Assembly (NCBI RefSeq): GCF_000368145.1
Contig: NZ_KB849283.1
Location: 1,390,324-1,454,323 of the forward strand
Reading direction: 5' to 3'
Length of the DNA stretch: 64,000 nucleotides
From: Acinetobacter guillouiae CIP 63.46
Lineage (GTDB): Bacteria > Pseudomonadota > Gammaproteobacteria > Pseudomonadales > Moraxellaceae
The translations under genes and the position numbers were made by a program. This document shows, piece by piece, positions 17,492 to 26,436 of the stretch (the stretch's first letter is position 1; each line of letters begins with the position of its first letter). The notes beneath the pieces are model-generated. The model was not told where the DNA came from and searched no databases. It saw nothing but the letters and a program-made list of their open reading frames with translations.

Positions 17492-18523
17492 CTATTGCAT
17501 TTTCACATCTTGGTTCATACCCAGTTTTTGGCTCACAGCTTCACCTAAGCCATTACCCATTTCTGAACCTAAACGGCCTAGAACGGAGTCAAATGGGCTA
17601 CGCTCAACTGTATAATTGACTGTCTTTTTCACTTTTAATTCGCGTTTCAATGTTTCGATATTTCCTGCTTTATCTGCGATTCCCAATTTAATGGCTTGGT
17701 CACCTGTCCAGAATAAGCCAGAGAAGATCGCTGGATCTTTCGATTTCAGCTTTTCACCACGGCCTTTTTTCACAGCATCGATAAAGTGATCATGGACATT
17801 GTCCAATAAAGCTTGAATATGCGCACGTTGTTCTGGATTAATCGGCTTGGTCATACTAAGTATGTCTTTATTGCTTCCCGACGTCATGGTACGGTCTTCA
17901 ACACCTAATTTTTGGGCTAAACCATTTACACCATAGTTCGGCATAATTACACCGATTGACCCCACCAAACTCGAAGGATTCACCCAAATTTCGTCTGCTG
18001 CTGATGCAATATAGTAAGCACCTGAAGCGCCCATATCACCAATCACAGCATAGACTTTTTTCTCTGGATTTTGTTTTTTAAGATATTGAATCTCTTGCCA
18101 AATATCATCAGACTGAACCGGTGACCCACCTGGTGAATTCACATTCAGTACAACAGCTTTCGCAGATTTTGCTTCAAAGGCTTTCTTTAATGATTTAATT
18201 GTATCGGTACTATTTACACCTTGACTACTTGAATCAATCGTACCAACGATATTGACAACCCCTAAATGATTCTCTGAGGTTATTGTTCCATCATCTGCCC
18301 CAGATAATGAACAACTCTTACCTAGTGCAACTAAAACAAACAGAATATAAAGAAAAGTGAGTATTTTAAAGAAGATCCCCCAACGACGAGTACGACGTTG
18401 CTCTTCAACTGAAGCAAGAACTGCTTTCTCTAAGATCTTCCATTCCTGTCCTGTAGGCTGTTGGCCTGCAGAGGAATTCAAATTTGTATTGTCATTTTGA
18501 GGTTTCGGCGGCCAATCTGACAT
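17492..18523 (-). CDS. sppA: Signal peptide peptidase SppA, short (36K) type
   Basis: Inner-membrane serine protease of family S49 that degrades cleaved signal peptides. A single membrane helix lies at about residues 49-68 after a hydrophilic cytoplasmic tail, and the protease domain faces the periplasm. The S49 motifs are LNVNSPGGSPVQSDDIW, GDMGASGAYYIASAADEIW and SLVGSIGVI. Ser167 (MGASGAYY) and Lys219 (GSNKD) are 52 residues apart, as in the Ser147/Lys199 dyad of Bacillus SppA. At 343 aa it is the single-domain form, not the 67-kDa fused form of E. coli. Flanked by a terminator-like hairpin and a divergent acyltransferase gene. Confidence 0.93.
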   Translation of the reverse strand: MSDWPPKPQNDNTNLNSSAGQQPTGQEWKILEKAVLASVEEQRRTRRWGIFFKILTFLYILFVLVALGKSCSLSGADDGTITSENHLGVVNIVGTIDSSSQGVNSTDTIKSLKKAFEAKSAKAVVLNVNSPGGSPVQSDDIWQEIQYLKKQNPEKKVYAVIGDMGASGAYYIASAADEIWVNPSSLVGSIGVIMPNYGVNGLAQKLGVEDRTMTSGSNKDILSMTKPINPEQRAHIQALLDNVHDHFIDAVKKGRGEKLKSKDPAIFSGLFWTGDQAIKLGIADKAGNIETLKRELKVKKTVNYTVERSPFDSVLGRLGSEMGNGLGEAVSQKLGMNQDVKMQ

Positions 18524-18660
18524 TTATACCATCCAAATTAATTTTTCATGCTTCATTATATACACGGAATCCGTATAATCTATTTAATCATTACGATTTA
18601 ACTTATAATAATTCGCTAAATCTCACTATTACTTAACCTTTGCTTTAATTTTAGATCCGG

Positions 18661-19617
18661 ATGACTGATAAACATAAGACCACTACTTCGCGACTTCTCA
18701 ATTTTTTCAGTCGACTGCCGATCCCAATCGCGCGTTTTATTGCGCGCATTTTGGCAGGACTGGTCAATTTATTACATATCACAAAAACATCTGAAACCAT
18801 TCGTCTAAATATTGAAATTTGCTTTCCAGATCTTGATAAACCTAAACGCGAGAAAATTACAGAACAGGCGATCCGTAACGAACTACAATCCTATATGGAG
18901 TTTTTTACGGTTTGGGGCAGTTCCAATCAAAAAAATATCGATCGTATTCATCATATTGAAGGTGAACATTATTTCCATGAGGCCATTGCTGAAAAAAAAG
19001 GCCTCGTACTAATCGTGCCTCATTTTGGTACTTGGGAAATTATGAATGCATGGTTTGCCCAATATACCCAAATGACCATTATGTATGAACCGATTAAGGA
19101 TGAGAGTGCGGATCGTTTTGTACGTGCAGCGCGAAGTCGTGAAAATGCCAGCTTAGTTCCAACAGATGAATCTGGTGTACGACAAATATTTAGGGCGTTA
19201 AAACAAGGTGGTACAACTGTGATTTTGCCTGATCATTCACCCCACCAAGGTGGAGAACTGATTGAATATTTCGGGATTCCACTCTCTTCGAGTAATTTAA
19301 GTGCCAAACTGATCCAAAAAACCAAATCCAAAGCACTTTTCTTATATGCAATCCGAAATGACAATCAGGGTTTTGATATGGTGGTTCAGCCGATTGATGA
19401 AAAGATCTATCAGGTGGATGCCAATCAAGGTACGCATATCATTTACACTGCGCTGGAAAAATTAATTTGCCAATATCCAGAACATTATCACTGGAGTTAT
19501 AAACGCTTTAAAGCTCATCCAAAACTCAAACAGATTTATAATGTACCCAATAAAGAAGCGATGGAAATGGTCACTTCAGTCCGCAATGATGCGATCACGG
19601 AAAGCGAACCACTTTAA
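18661..19617 (+). CDS. LpxL/LpxM-type lysophospholipid/lipid A acyltransferase
   Basis: Inner-membrane-associated acyltransferase of the lipid A late acyltransferase family, which transfers fatty acyl chains to Kdo-lipid A or related lipids. The catalytic HxxxxE motif is HFGTWE (His121, Glu126), followed by family blocks PDHSPHQGGELIEYFG and ending with YHWSYKRFKAHP. The N-terminus is a hydrophobic, basic anchor (FIARILAGLVNLLHI). 318 aa is the family norm. Whether it is LpxL, LpxM or an ornithine-lipid enzyme cannot be decided. Its last 42 bases overlap the 3' end of the convergent comEC gene. Confidence 0.88.
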   Translation: MTDKHKTTTSRLLNFFSRLPIPIARFIARILAGLVNLLHITKTSETIRLNIEICFPDLDKPKREKITEQAIRNELQSYMEFFTVWGSSNQKNIDRIHHIEGEHYFHEAIAEKKGLVLIVPHFGTWEIMNAWFAQYTQMTIMYEPIKDESADRFVRAARSRENASLVPTDESGVRQIFRALKQGGTTVILPDHSPHQGGELIEYFGIPLSSSNLSAKLIQKTKSKALFLYAIRNDNQGFDMVVQPIDEKIYQVDANQGTHIIYTALEKLICQYPEHYHWSYKRFKAHPKLKQIYNVPNKEAMEMVTSVRNDAITESEPL

Positions 19618-22050
19618 AGTTTGGCGATAACCAGTCACATCCATCTGCCCTTGTGGATTTAGCTTAAATTGGATAGAGCCTTGCTCAATCGTGGTTTTGG
19701 CTGGAATATTCAACACCTCTAGCCGTCTTAATACAATCGGATGTGGATGACCATAACGGTTGGCATATCCAGCCGATACAATCGCAAGTTTAGGCTGTAA
19801 CTGCTTTAAAAAGGCATAAGAAGAGCTATTTTTACTGCCATGATGACCCAGTACTAAGACATCTACCTTTAAATCGGGATATTGTCTTAACAGATTAAAT
19901 TCCGTTTCCCATCCCGCATCCCCCATCAATAAAAAGTTTTGATATGACTTTGATTGAGGGACTTGAATATAGATCACACAAGATAGTTCATTTCGATCAT
20001 AGGCAGCTTTACTTAGGCTATTTTTATCAGGTGCCAGAACTGAAATTCGAACATCTTCATATTGCCAATATTGCCCTTGATGGCAATAGTCAAAGTCATG
20101 CAGGTTAAAACGTGTATCTGTTTCATTTGAATAGACTTTGTTCATTTTGATTACTTTCTCTATTTCTGCAAATGCACCACTATGGTCTTGATCTAAATGC
20201 GTCAAAAGCACCTGATCCAATTGGGCAATCCCTTGTCGCATTAGATATGGAATGATGACATTTTTGCCGATACTAAATCTTGCTTCATCAAATGAACCTC
20301 CTGTATCAATCAGCATTTTATGTTGGGGTAGGTTTAAAAAAATGGCCTGCCCTTGCCCAACATCTATGATATCCAGTTGAAATATTGCAGAACTCTTATG
20401 CGAGATCACTAAGGGGATTAAACAAAGTATTGCCCAAAATTTTGGCAGTACACCTTTGGGCAAAAATAAAATAAAAACAGCCAAAGCGATGCAAACAATT
20501 TCTAGCGAATTAAATGCCCACCAATTCAGTTTAAAATTGAGCAGCTGATCTAATCTTTCCAGCAGGTACAGCAATATAGACAATAAAAGATCAGAAATTT
20601 TAAAGAGCCATAATCCTAAAGGTTCAAACAGCATACTTATACATGCGGCCAAAACTTCAATGGGAACAATCAGTGCACCGATCATTGGAATTGCAAGCAA
20701 ATTGCTCAAGGGTGTAATCCACGAAAATTGTTGAAAAATCCACAGCACCACTGGCAGTAATGCAATAAATATTTTCCATTGGGAATCAATCAATACCCGT
20801 ATAAATAGCTTGGCCTTGGTCTTCCATGTCTCTACAGTTGGGAGAGCATGTTGTTGAACTGTTTGATAGACGCGAATCAAAATAAAACAGGAACCAAAGG
20901 ACAGCCAAAAAGCAGAAGATAAAATACTAAAAGGATCAAGCAGCAATAAAATACTGGCCGTCAATAATAAATGTTTAAGCGGTTGAATTTTTTGCTTGAA
21001 TAAAATAATAACGCTTAGAATTGAAACTGTTAGCATGGTTCTTAATGCAGGTATTTCAAAACCAACAAAAGCACTATAAAACACCACACAAGCTAAAAAT
21101 GGATAAACCAATAAATAAGGTTGTGGAATATTCAAAAAAATCTGTGGATAAACTCTTTTAATGCTTGAGTTAAATAAAAAGCAAAACAATATGGCAAAAA
21201 TTAATACGTGCGGCCCAGAGATTGCAAGTAAATGAGAAATACCCATGGTTTTGAATAAGTCTTGAGTTTCTTTTGCCAATAAACTTTCATCCCCTGTCAA
21301 TAATGCTAGGACTAAGCCCTTATTTTTTAAAGAAGAATCAGCAATTAAATCGCGAAACTTTAAACGTAAGTTCTCGATACTAAGTTGAATTCTATATCGC
21401 ACGCTATTTTGTTGCTCAACAAATGTGCTATAGCCCAATTGCTTCACTTGATTTTCATCGATATGTTCAACCGACTGGGGCTTGAATACAGCCAGAATAT
21501 TTTCTTGTAAAAACCATTTTTCTTTATCAAAAACTCCAGCTACAGCATAACCATGAATCGGTTTAATTTGCCCTGTAACCCGATAATATTGCCCCAGTTG
21601 GATCATTTCAGACTGTGAGTCATCCAGATACATCAATATTTGTCTGACTTTGTTGGGTTCGAGTAGCAATACTTTTTGTTGGATACGCTGTTGAGTATTA
21701 GGCAATTGAGTGTTGGAGGATGAGTCTGTTGGCTTAATCGTATTTATGCAAGAAATATAAATAATCTTTTCAATTTGATGATGTGGTGTATCACGTAAAC
21801 TTAATCTTTTTTCAAGTGCGAAATCTGCATAATAAAAACCAAGGAGACCACTTGATATCCCCACTACACTGAGAGAAACCAACTTAAATACAACAGAATT
21901 GATCAAGCTATAGTTTAAGCATCGACATACACATAACACTAGGCTTAATGCTAAGCTGATCCAAATCAAGAGATTAAAGTAAGCGGGTGAATAATATCCC
22001 ATAAACGAGATACCCAATATCCATCCGATTAAAGCAATGTACATATACAT
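19576..22050 (-). CDS. comEC: DNA internalisation channel ComEC/Rec2
   Basis: Inner-membrane channel that takes single-stranded DNA into the cytoplasm during natural transformation. 824 aa with N-terminal helices (about residues 5-80), an OB-like extracytoplasmic segment (about 80-200), the multi-helix competence domain (about 240-520, including LLAISGPHVLIFAILFCFLF), and a C-terminal metallo-beta-lactamase-like domain with DVGQGQAIFL, HLDQDHSGA and LGHHGSKNSSS. All domains are present and uninterrupted, so the gene looks functional. It lies downstream of lolD, separated by a hairpin. It overlaps the convergent acyltransferase by 42 bp. Confidence 0.95.
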   Translation of the reverse strand: MYMYIALIGWILGISFMGYYSPAYFNLLIWISLALSLVLCVCRCLNYSLINSVVFKLVSLSVVGISSGLLGFYYADFALEKRLSLRDTPHHQIEKIIYISCINTIKPTDSSSNTQLPNTQQRIQQKVLLLEPNKVRQILMYLDDSQSEMIQLGQYYRVTGQIKPIHGYAVAGVFDKEKWFLQENILAVFKPQSVEHIDENQVKQLGYSTFVEQQNSVRYRIQLSIENLRLKFRDLIADSSLKNKGLVLALLTGDESLLAKETQDLFKTMGISHLLAISGPHVLIFAILFCFLFNSSIKRVYPQIFLNIPQPYLLVYPFLACVVFYSAFVGFEIPALRTMLTVSILSVIILFKQKIQPLKHLLLTASILLLLDPFSILSSAFWLSFGSCFILIRVYQTVQQHALPTVETWKTKAKLFIRVLIDSQWKIFIALLPVVLWIFQQFSWITPLSNLLAIPMIGALIVPIEVLAACISMLFEPLGLWLFKISDLLLSILLYLLERLDQLLNFKLNWWAFNSLEIVCIALAVFILFLPKGVLPKFWAILCLIPLVISHKSSAIFQLDIIDVGQGQAIFLNLPQHKMLIDTGGSFDEARFSIGKNVIIPYLMRQGIAQLDQVLLTHLDQDHSGAFAEIEKVIKMNKVYSNETDTRFNLHDFDYCHQGQYWQYEDVRISVLAPDKNSLSKAAYDRNELSCVIYIQVPQSKSYQNFLLMGDAGWETEFNLLRQYPDLKVDVLVLGHHGSKNSSSYAFLKQLQPKLAIVSAGYANRYGHPHPIVLRRLEVLNIPAKTTIEQGSIQFKLNPQGQMDVTGYRQTLKWFAFRDRIIAD

Positions 22051-22088
22051 AGTTTTTCTATTTATTGTTTTCAGTGTTTATTTATTGA

Positions 22089-22113
22089 TTAAGCCCAATC
22101 AGATTGGGCTTAA
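22089..22113 (-). terminator. Hairpin between lolD and comEC
   Basis: Inverted repeat of 12 bp (22089-22100 with 22102-22113), effectively CCCAA-TCAGA-TTGGG with AT arms. It lies 53 nt past the lolD stop and 39 nt before the comEC start, so it could terminate the lol transcript or attenuate comEC. No strong T-run follows. Confidence 0.6.
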
Positions 22114-22165
22114 CTTTAAAAATTATACATCAATTCAGCATGATATCATCAAAATAAATGCTGAC

Positions 22166-22864
22166 TTAACCATCGATCCAGATACCATCTTGCATATGTA
22201 GGATTCTATCTGCTGATTTTGCCAGTTGCTCATCATGCGTCACAATCAACATAGCCATATTAAATTCCTCACGTAAATCACGCAGTAATTCAAAAATAGA
22301 TTTTGCTGTTTTGCGATCCAAGTTTCCTGTCGGTTCATCGGCTAACATTAACTTCGGTTGAGTGACCAAAGCACGTGCTAAAGCCACACGTTGGCGTTCA
22401 CCGCCTGATAACTCACCAGGTTGATGCGTTAAACGATGTGATAATCCAACCCGTTCAAGTAGATATTCAGCACGTTCTTTAACCTTTTTATACTCTGCAT
22501 CTTTTCTTAACATCAACGGCATCGCGACATTTTCAAGGGCAGTAAATTCAGGCAGTAAATGATGAAACTGATAAACAAATCCTAGATGTTCATTACGTAA
22601 GAAACCACGTTCAGCTTCACCTAAGTTATCAAAACGTTTGCCATTTAAATTGACAAGACCTTGGGTCGGACGATCAAGACCGCCCAAAATATGCAAGAGT
22701 GTGCTTTTACCTGAACCACTTGAACCCACGATAGAGACAAACTCACCTTGCGCGACTTGCAAAGATAAACCTGTAATGACGTCTACATGCGACTTGCCAT
22801 CCGTAAACGATTTATAGATATTTTGCGCCTCTAAAACCACTGGACTTTGTGTAGCACTATTCAT
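22166..22864 (-). CDS. lolD: Lipoprotein-releasing ABC transporter ATPase LolD
   Basis: ATPase of the Lol complex that extracts outer-membrane lipoproteins from the inner membrane and hands them to LolA. Walker A GSSGSGKST (residues 47-55), Q-loop region VYQFHHLLPEFTALENV, signature LSGGERQRVALARAL, Walker B LMLADEPTGNLD and switch His in VTHDEQLA are all present. The ATG at 22864 gives 232 aa, the usual size; the longer frame from TTG 22924 runs into lolC and is rejected. It overlaps the 3' end of the permease gene by 8 bases, so the two are translationally coupled. Confidence 0.96.
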   Translation of the reverse strand: MNSATQSPVVLEAQNIYKSFTDGKSHVDVITGLSLQVAQGEFVSIVGSSGSGKSTLLHILGGLDRPTQGLVNLNGKRFDNLGEAERGFLRNEHLGFVYQFHHLLPEFTALENVAMPLMLRKDAEYKKVKERAEYLLERVGLSHRLTHQPGELSGGERQRVALARALVTQPKLMLADEPTGNLDRKTAKSIFELLRDLREEFNMAMLIVTHDEQLAKSADRILHMQDGIWIDG

Positions 22865-24092
22865 AACGAAGCGCCTCCGCAGGTTGAATTTTAGCTGCTC
22901 GCAATGCAGGATAAATGGTTGCAATAAAGCTTAGGCCTAAGGACAAGCTCACAATCACCACTACATCTTGCCATCTTAAATAAGAAGGTAAGTAGTTGAT
23001 AAAATAAGCATCGAATAAATGTAATCCAAATGCAGTATTCAACCAGCCAATAAAGTTACTGATTCCTAATGCAGAGATAATCCCCAAGATTGCACCAGCA
23101 ACCGTTCCAACCACACCAATCACAGTACCTTGCACCATAAAAATGCGGGTAATTGTTGCTGGTGATGCGCCTAATGTTCTTAGAATCGCGATGTCTGATT
23201 TTTTATCCGTCACAACCATGACCAATGAAGACACAATATTAAATGCAGCAACAAGCACGATGAGGAATAACAATAGACTGACCATTGCCTTTTCCATTTG
23301 GATTGCGCTGAATAAATTACCATGCGTATAGGTCCAATCTGAGGCATAGAAACCGCTCGGTAACTCACGAACAATTTCATTGGCAACCTGTGGCGCTTGG
23401 AAAATATCATCCAATTTCATACGCACACCTTGTGCACCGTCAGGTAGACGTAATAGTGTAGATGCATCATTGAGTGCGATGTAACCTAAACTCGAATCAA
23501 CTTCTGCACCAATACTAAAAATACCGACGATTTTAAAACGTTTAAAACGTGGTACAACGCCTGCTGGCGAAGGGGTTGCTTCAGGTAAAACCAAGGTAAC
23601 ATTGTCATTGAGACCAAGGCCTAACGCATCAGTCATTTGTTTGCCTAGAACAATGCCATATTCACCTTTTTTTAGTTGATCTATGCTACCTTCCACCATA
23701 TGATTTTGGATAATTGAAACCTTCTTTTCATATTGAGGTTCAATACCGGTCACCATGATCCCAGCGACTTGTCCTTGTGCGGTAAGCATACCTTGTAGTT
23801 GTGTAAATGGAGCAACACCAGTTACATGCTTATGTTGTTCAATTTTCTTTGCAAGCACAGGCCAGTCTGTTAGAATTTGTGTTGAAGAAACAGTGGCTTG
23901 AGGTATCATACCTAAAACACGGTTCTTTAACTCTCGGTCAAAACCATTCATAACAGATAAAACTGTAATCAGTACAGCAACCCCTAAGGTTAGACCGATC
24001 ATGGAAACCAAAGCGATAAAAGAAATAAAGTGATTACTACGCCGTGCGCGAGTGTATCTCAACCCTATATACAGCGAGATTGGTTTAAACAT
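22857..24092 (-). CDS. Lipoprotein-releasing permease (LolC/LolE/LolF type)
   Basis: 411-aa FtsX-family permease of the Lol complex. One helix at about residues 25-47 precedes a large periplasmic domain, and three C-terminal helices follow (about 270-300, 315-345, 375-400), the standard LolC/E topology. Only one permease gene lies beside lolD, whereas E. coli has lolC and lolE flanking lolD. This fits the LolDF variant described for several gammaproteobacteria, in which one hybrid permease forms a homodimer; a second permease elsewhere in the genome is not excluded. Its start codon is only 23 bp from the divergent PilZ-gene start. Confidence 0.92.
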   Translation of the reverse strand: MFKPISLYIGLRYTRARRSNHFISFIALVSMIGLTLGVAVLITVLSVMNGFDRELKNRVLGMIPQATVSSTQILTDWPVLAKKIEQHKHVTGVAPFTQLQGMLTAQGQVAGIMVTGIEPQYEKKVSIIQNHMVEGSIDQLKKGEYGIVLGKQMTDALGLGLNDNVTLVLPEATPSPAGVVPRFKRFKIVGIFSIGAEVDSSLGYIALNDASTLLRLPDGAQGVRMKLDDIFQAPQVANEIVRELPSGFYASDWTYTHGNLFSAIQMEKAMVSLLLFLIVLVAAFNIVSSLVMVVTDKKSDIAILRTLGASPATITRIFMVQGTVIGVVGTVAGAILGIISALGISNFIGWLNTAFGLHLFDAYFINYLPSYLRWQDVVVIVSLSLGLSFIATIYPALRAAKIQPAEALRYE

Positions 24093-24115
24093 ACCATTCT
24101 AGTCCGAGGTGTTTT

Positions 24116-24691
24116 ATGGAAGCGTTACAGCATCAAAATGAAGCAAATGAACGTCGTGTCATGTCACGAATCGATGCTGCGTTAAGGATCAACTATCAAA
24201 TCATTTCTGAAGAAGTTGCGCTGAACGATCCATATGATGCTAATTTTGTATTACCGCGCTATTTTCTACTACTTGCAGAATTAGATCAATTTGATCATGC
24301 ACTTCACTACGAATTAGAACAATTAAATGAAAAAGATCAACAAATTGCTCGAATCTTATCCTTATTCAACCAAAAGTTAAACCTTATTACTGGTTCTCTT
24401 TACGATTCTATTGTACAAACCATGTTACCAACGCCACAAAAAGTCAATTTTTCTGAAAGTGGCTTCAGTTTTACCAGTCAACAATACCTGAAACAAGGTA
24501 GCTTTATTCATGTCACCCTGAGTCATCCTGAAAATTTCTTCCATATTGCAGCAACGGCACAAATTGCGTACTCGGAACCTGCTGAAAATGAGCAATATCG
24601 TGTAGGTGCTTACTTCATTACCTTACATCCACAAGATAAAGTCAAACTGGCTGAATGTATTCAACAGAACATCACCCTACAGAATAATTGA
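24116..24691 (+). CDS. PilZ-domain protein with helical insertion
   Basis: 191-aa putative c-di-GMP receptor. The two PilZ ligand motifs are present but far apart: RxxxR as RVMSR (residues 14-18) and NxSxxG as NFSESG (111-116). Classical PilZ domains place these about 20-35 residues apart; here about 90 mostly helical residues intervene (YFLLLAELDQFDHALHYELE and IARILSLFNQKLNL). The C-terminus continues as PilZ beta-barrel strands (SFIHVTLSHPENFFHIAATA, YRVGAYFITL). The start has GAGGTG 6 nt upstream. A LysE-family gene follows 10 nt later. It may regulate surface behaviour, as a diguanylate cyclase is also encoded in this window, but no direct link is shown. Confidence 0.72.
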   Translation: MEALQHQNEANERRVMSRIDAALRINYQIISEEVALNDPYDANFVLPRYFLLLAELDQFDHALHYELEQLNEKDQQIARILSLFNQKLNLITGSLYDSIVQTMLPTPQKVNFSESGFSFTSQQYLKQGSFIHVTLSHPENFFHIAATAQIAYSEPAENEQYRVGAYFITLHPQDKVKLAECIQQNITLQNN

Positions 24692-24701
24692 TATTGAACA
24701 T

Positions 24702-25325
24702 ATGGACTCTACTTTATTCGCTTTTGCCTTGATTGCCTTAGGTATGTCACTCACCCCTGGCCCAAATATGATTTATCTGATCTCAAGGTCCTTATGTCAG
24801 GGCAAAACTGCGGGAATGGTTTCATTGGGCGGCACAGCACTCGGTTTTATATTTTATATGTTGTGTGCTGCTTTTGGGATCACCGCTTTATTAATGACGA
24901 TTCCAGTTGCATACGATGTTTTAAAAATTGCTGGTGCGCTCTACTTGATTTATCTTGGCTGGAAAGCAATTCGCTCTCCTCACTCGCCTTTTGAGATTGC
25001 CAGTCAACAGTCTTATTCTAATTCAAAACTATTTTTGATGGGCTTTTTGACCAATCTACTCAATCCTAAAATTGCGATGATGTATTTAGCTTTGTTGCCA
25101 CAATTTATCAAACCACACCAAGGCGATGTTTTAGTGCAAACGCTGAGTTTAGGTTTTGTGCAAATTGTGATTAGCCTACTCGTCAACATGCTGTTGATTT
25201 TTACTGCCAGTTCATTTACCCAATTTTTAAATCGTCACGCACTTTGGTTAAAAGTACAAAAATGGTTTATGGGTACGGTGTTTTTTGGCTTAGCAACACA
25301 AATCATGCTGAGCTCCAAAAGATAA
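24702..25325 (+). CDS. LysE/RhtB-family amino-acid exporter
   Basis: 207-aa inner-membrane exporter. The family signature LGMSLTPGPNMIYLISRSL follows the first helix, and six helices are apparent across the protein, with FLTNLLNPKIAMMYLALLP as the second conserved block. Family members export amino acids such as lysine, threonine or homoserine lactone; the substrate here is not predictable. The longer frame (from 24606) overlaps the PilZ gene in another frame; the ATG at 24702, 10 nt after the PilZ stop, starts exactly where homology begins and is chosen. Confidence 0.92.
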   Translation: MDSTLFAFALIALGMSLTPGPNMIYLISRSLCQGKTAGMVSLGGTALGFIFYMLCAAFGITALLMTIPVAYDVLKIAGALYLIYLGWKAIRSPHSPFEIASQQSYSNSKLFLMGFLTNLLNPKIAMMYLALLPQFIKPHQGDVLVQTLSLGFVQIVISLLVNMLLIFTASSFTQFLNRHALWLKVQKWFMGTVFFGLATQIMLSSKR

Positions 25326-25444
25326 AACCAAGCAACCTAATATAAATTTAAAATTTTTCAATAAGATGTAGCCGAACCAGCTATATAGTAATACGCATCA
25401 ACATATATCCAATGATATCCATCTTAGCCACACCCATAAAAAAC

Positions 25445-25473
25445 GACTCAAAGTGGAGTATTTACTTTGAGTC
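25445..25473 (-). terminator. Terminator of the SDR-monooxygenase operon
   Basis: Perfect 10-bp stem GACTCAAAGT (25445-25454) / ACTTTGAGTC (25464-25473), loop 9 nt, followed on the minus strand by GTTTTTTATG. It lies 38 nt past the stop of the SDR gene. Confidence 0.88.
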
Positions 25474-25511
25474 AAATGCACTAATTTAAAAAGTTTCTTT
25501 TTGATAAGCAA

Positions 25512-26348
25512 TTATTCTGCCAACTTATGAATTCGCTTGGCATAACTTGAATGGGCAGAATGATCAAGCTTAGTCAAAATACCATTATCCCCCAAGATAC
25601 GACGGGCACCTGTTTGCGCCCATTGCGGCAATAAAGCATAAGCACTATGTACTGATTGTAAGTAATCAGGTACCGCAATAAATAACCGTGGCTTAATTAA
25701 AGCACTCACAACTGCATCGGCAACCTGTTGTGGTGTCACCGCTGGAATCGTTTTTGCCGCATTTTCAGTTCCAGCGGTGAGCTCTGTCAGCACTTTACTG
25801 GGTAAAATTGCCGTGAACTGAATAGCAGAATCACGAAACTCACCTGCAACTGCTTCGGTGAGACCAATCACAGCAAATTTAGTCCCTGAATAAACCGCTG
25901 AACCTGGTAAGGCAAAGCGCCCTGCAAGTGATGCGATATTAACAATATGGCCTTGTTTATATTTAAGCAATTCAGGAAGTGCCAACTGCATTCCAATGAT
26001 GACACCACGAAAGTTAATATCAATCTGTGCATCTGCTAAAGCGGGATCTTCATCCAGAAAAGCCCCCATCGGCATAATCCCAGCATTATTCACTAAAGCA
26101 TAAAGACTGCCATAATGTTGAATGGTATTTTGAATAAATTGGGCAAATGATTCACGATCACGCACATCCACTTTAAAAGCTTTGGCACCAATACGTTGTG
26201 CTTCTTTTTCAGCAAGTGCAAAATCGAGATCACCAATACTGACTTTTGCACCTTGTGCAATTAAAGCTTCCGCGGTAGCTAAACCAATACCACGTGCGGC
26301 ACCAGTAATCGCAATCACTTTGTCTTTTAATTTTTGTTTTTTAAACAT
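25512..26348 (-). CDS. Short-chain dehydrogenase/reductase
   Basis: 278-aa NAD(P)-dependent oxidoreductase of the classical SDR family. Cofactor motif TGAARGIG (about residues 15-22), NNAGIMPMG, catalytic Ser in NIASLAGRF, and YSGTK (Tyr/Lys). Asp in SIGDLD after the second strand suggests NAD rather than NADP preference. The ATG is preceded by AAAGGA. It follows the flavin monooxygenase gene by 88 nt in the same direction, suggesting a two-step route in which an alcohol is oxidised to a ketone or aldehyde and then attacked by the monooxygenase (inference). Confidence 0.92.
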   Translation of the reverse strand: MFKKQKLKDKVIAITGAARGIGLATAEALIAQGAKVSIGDLDFALAEKEAQRIGAKAFKVDVRDRESFAQFIQNTIQHYGSLYALVNNAGIMPMGAFLDEDPALADAQIDINFRGVIIGMQLALPELLKYKQGHIVNIASLAGRFALPGSAVYSGTKFAVIGLTEAVAGEFRDSAIQFTAILPSKVLTELTAGTENAAKTIPAVTPQQVADAVVSALIKPRLFIAVPDYLQSVHSAYALLPQWAQTGARRILGDNGILTKLDHSAHSSYAKRIHKLAE

Positions 26349-26436
26349 TGCGTTATCCTTTATTTAAAATCTTGGTAAATTTCATATCCATCCTCTTTAT
26401 TTAGGTTTGAATATGATGAAAGTTAAAATCTCTTTC

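Noticed and set aside
22865-22924. Longer LolD start at TTG 22924
   Set aside because: It would add 20 residues encoded within the permease gene; the ATG at 22864 gives the normal LolD length and N-terminus.
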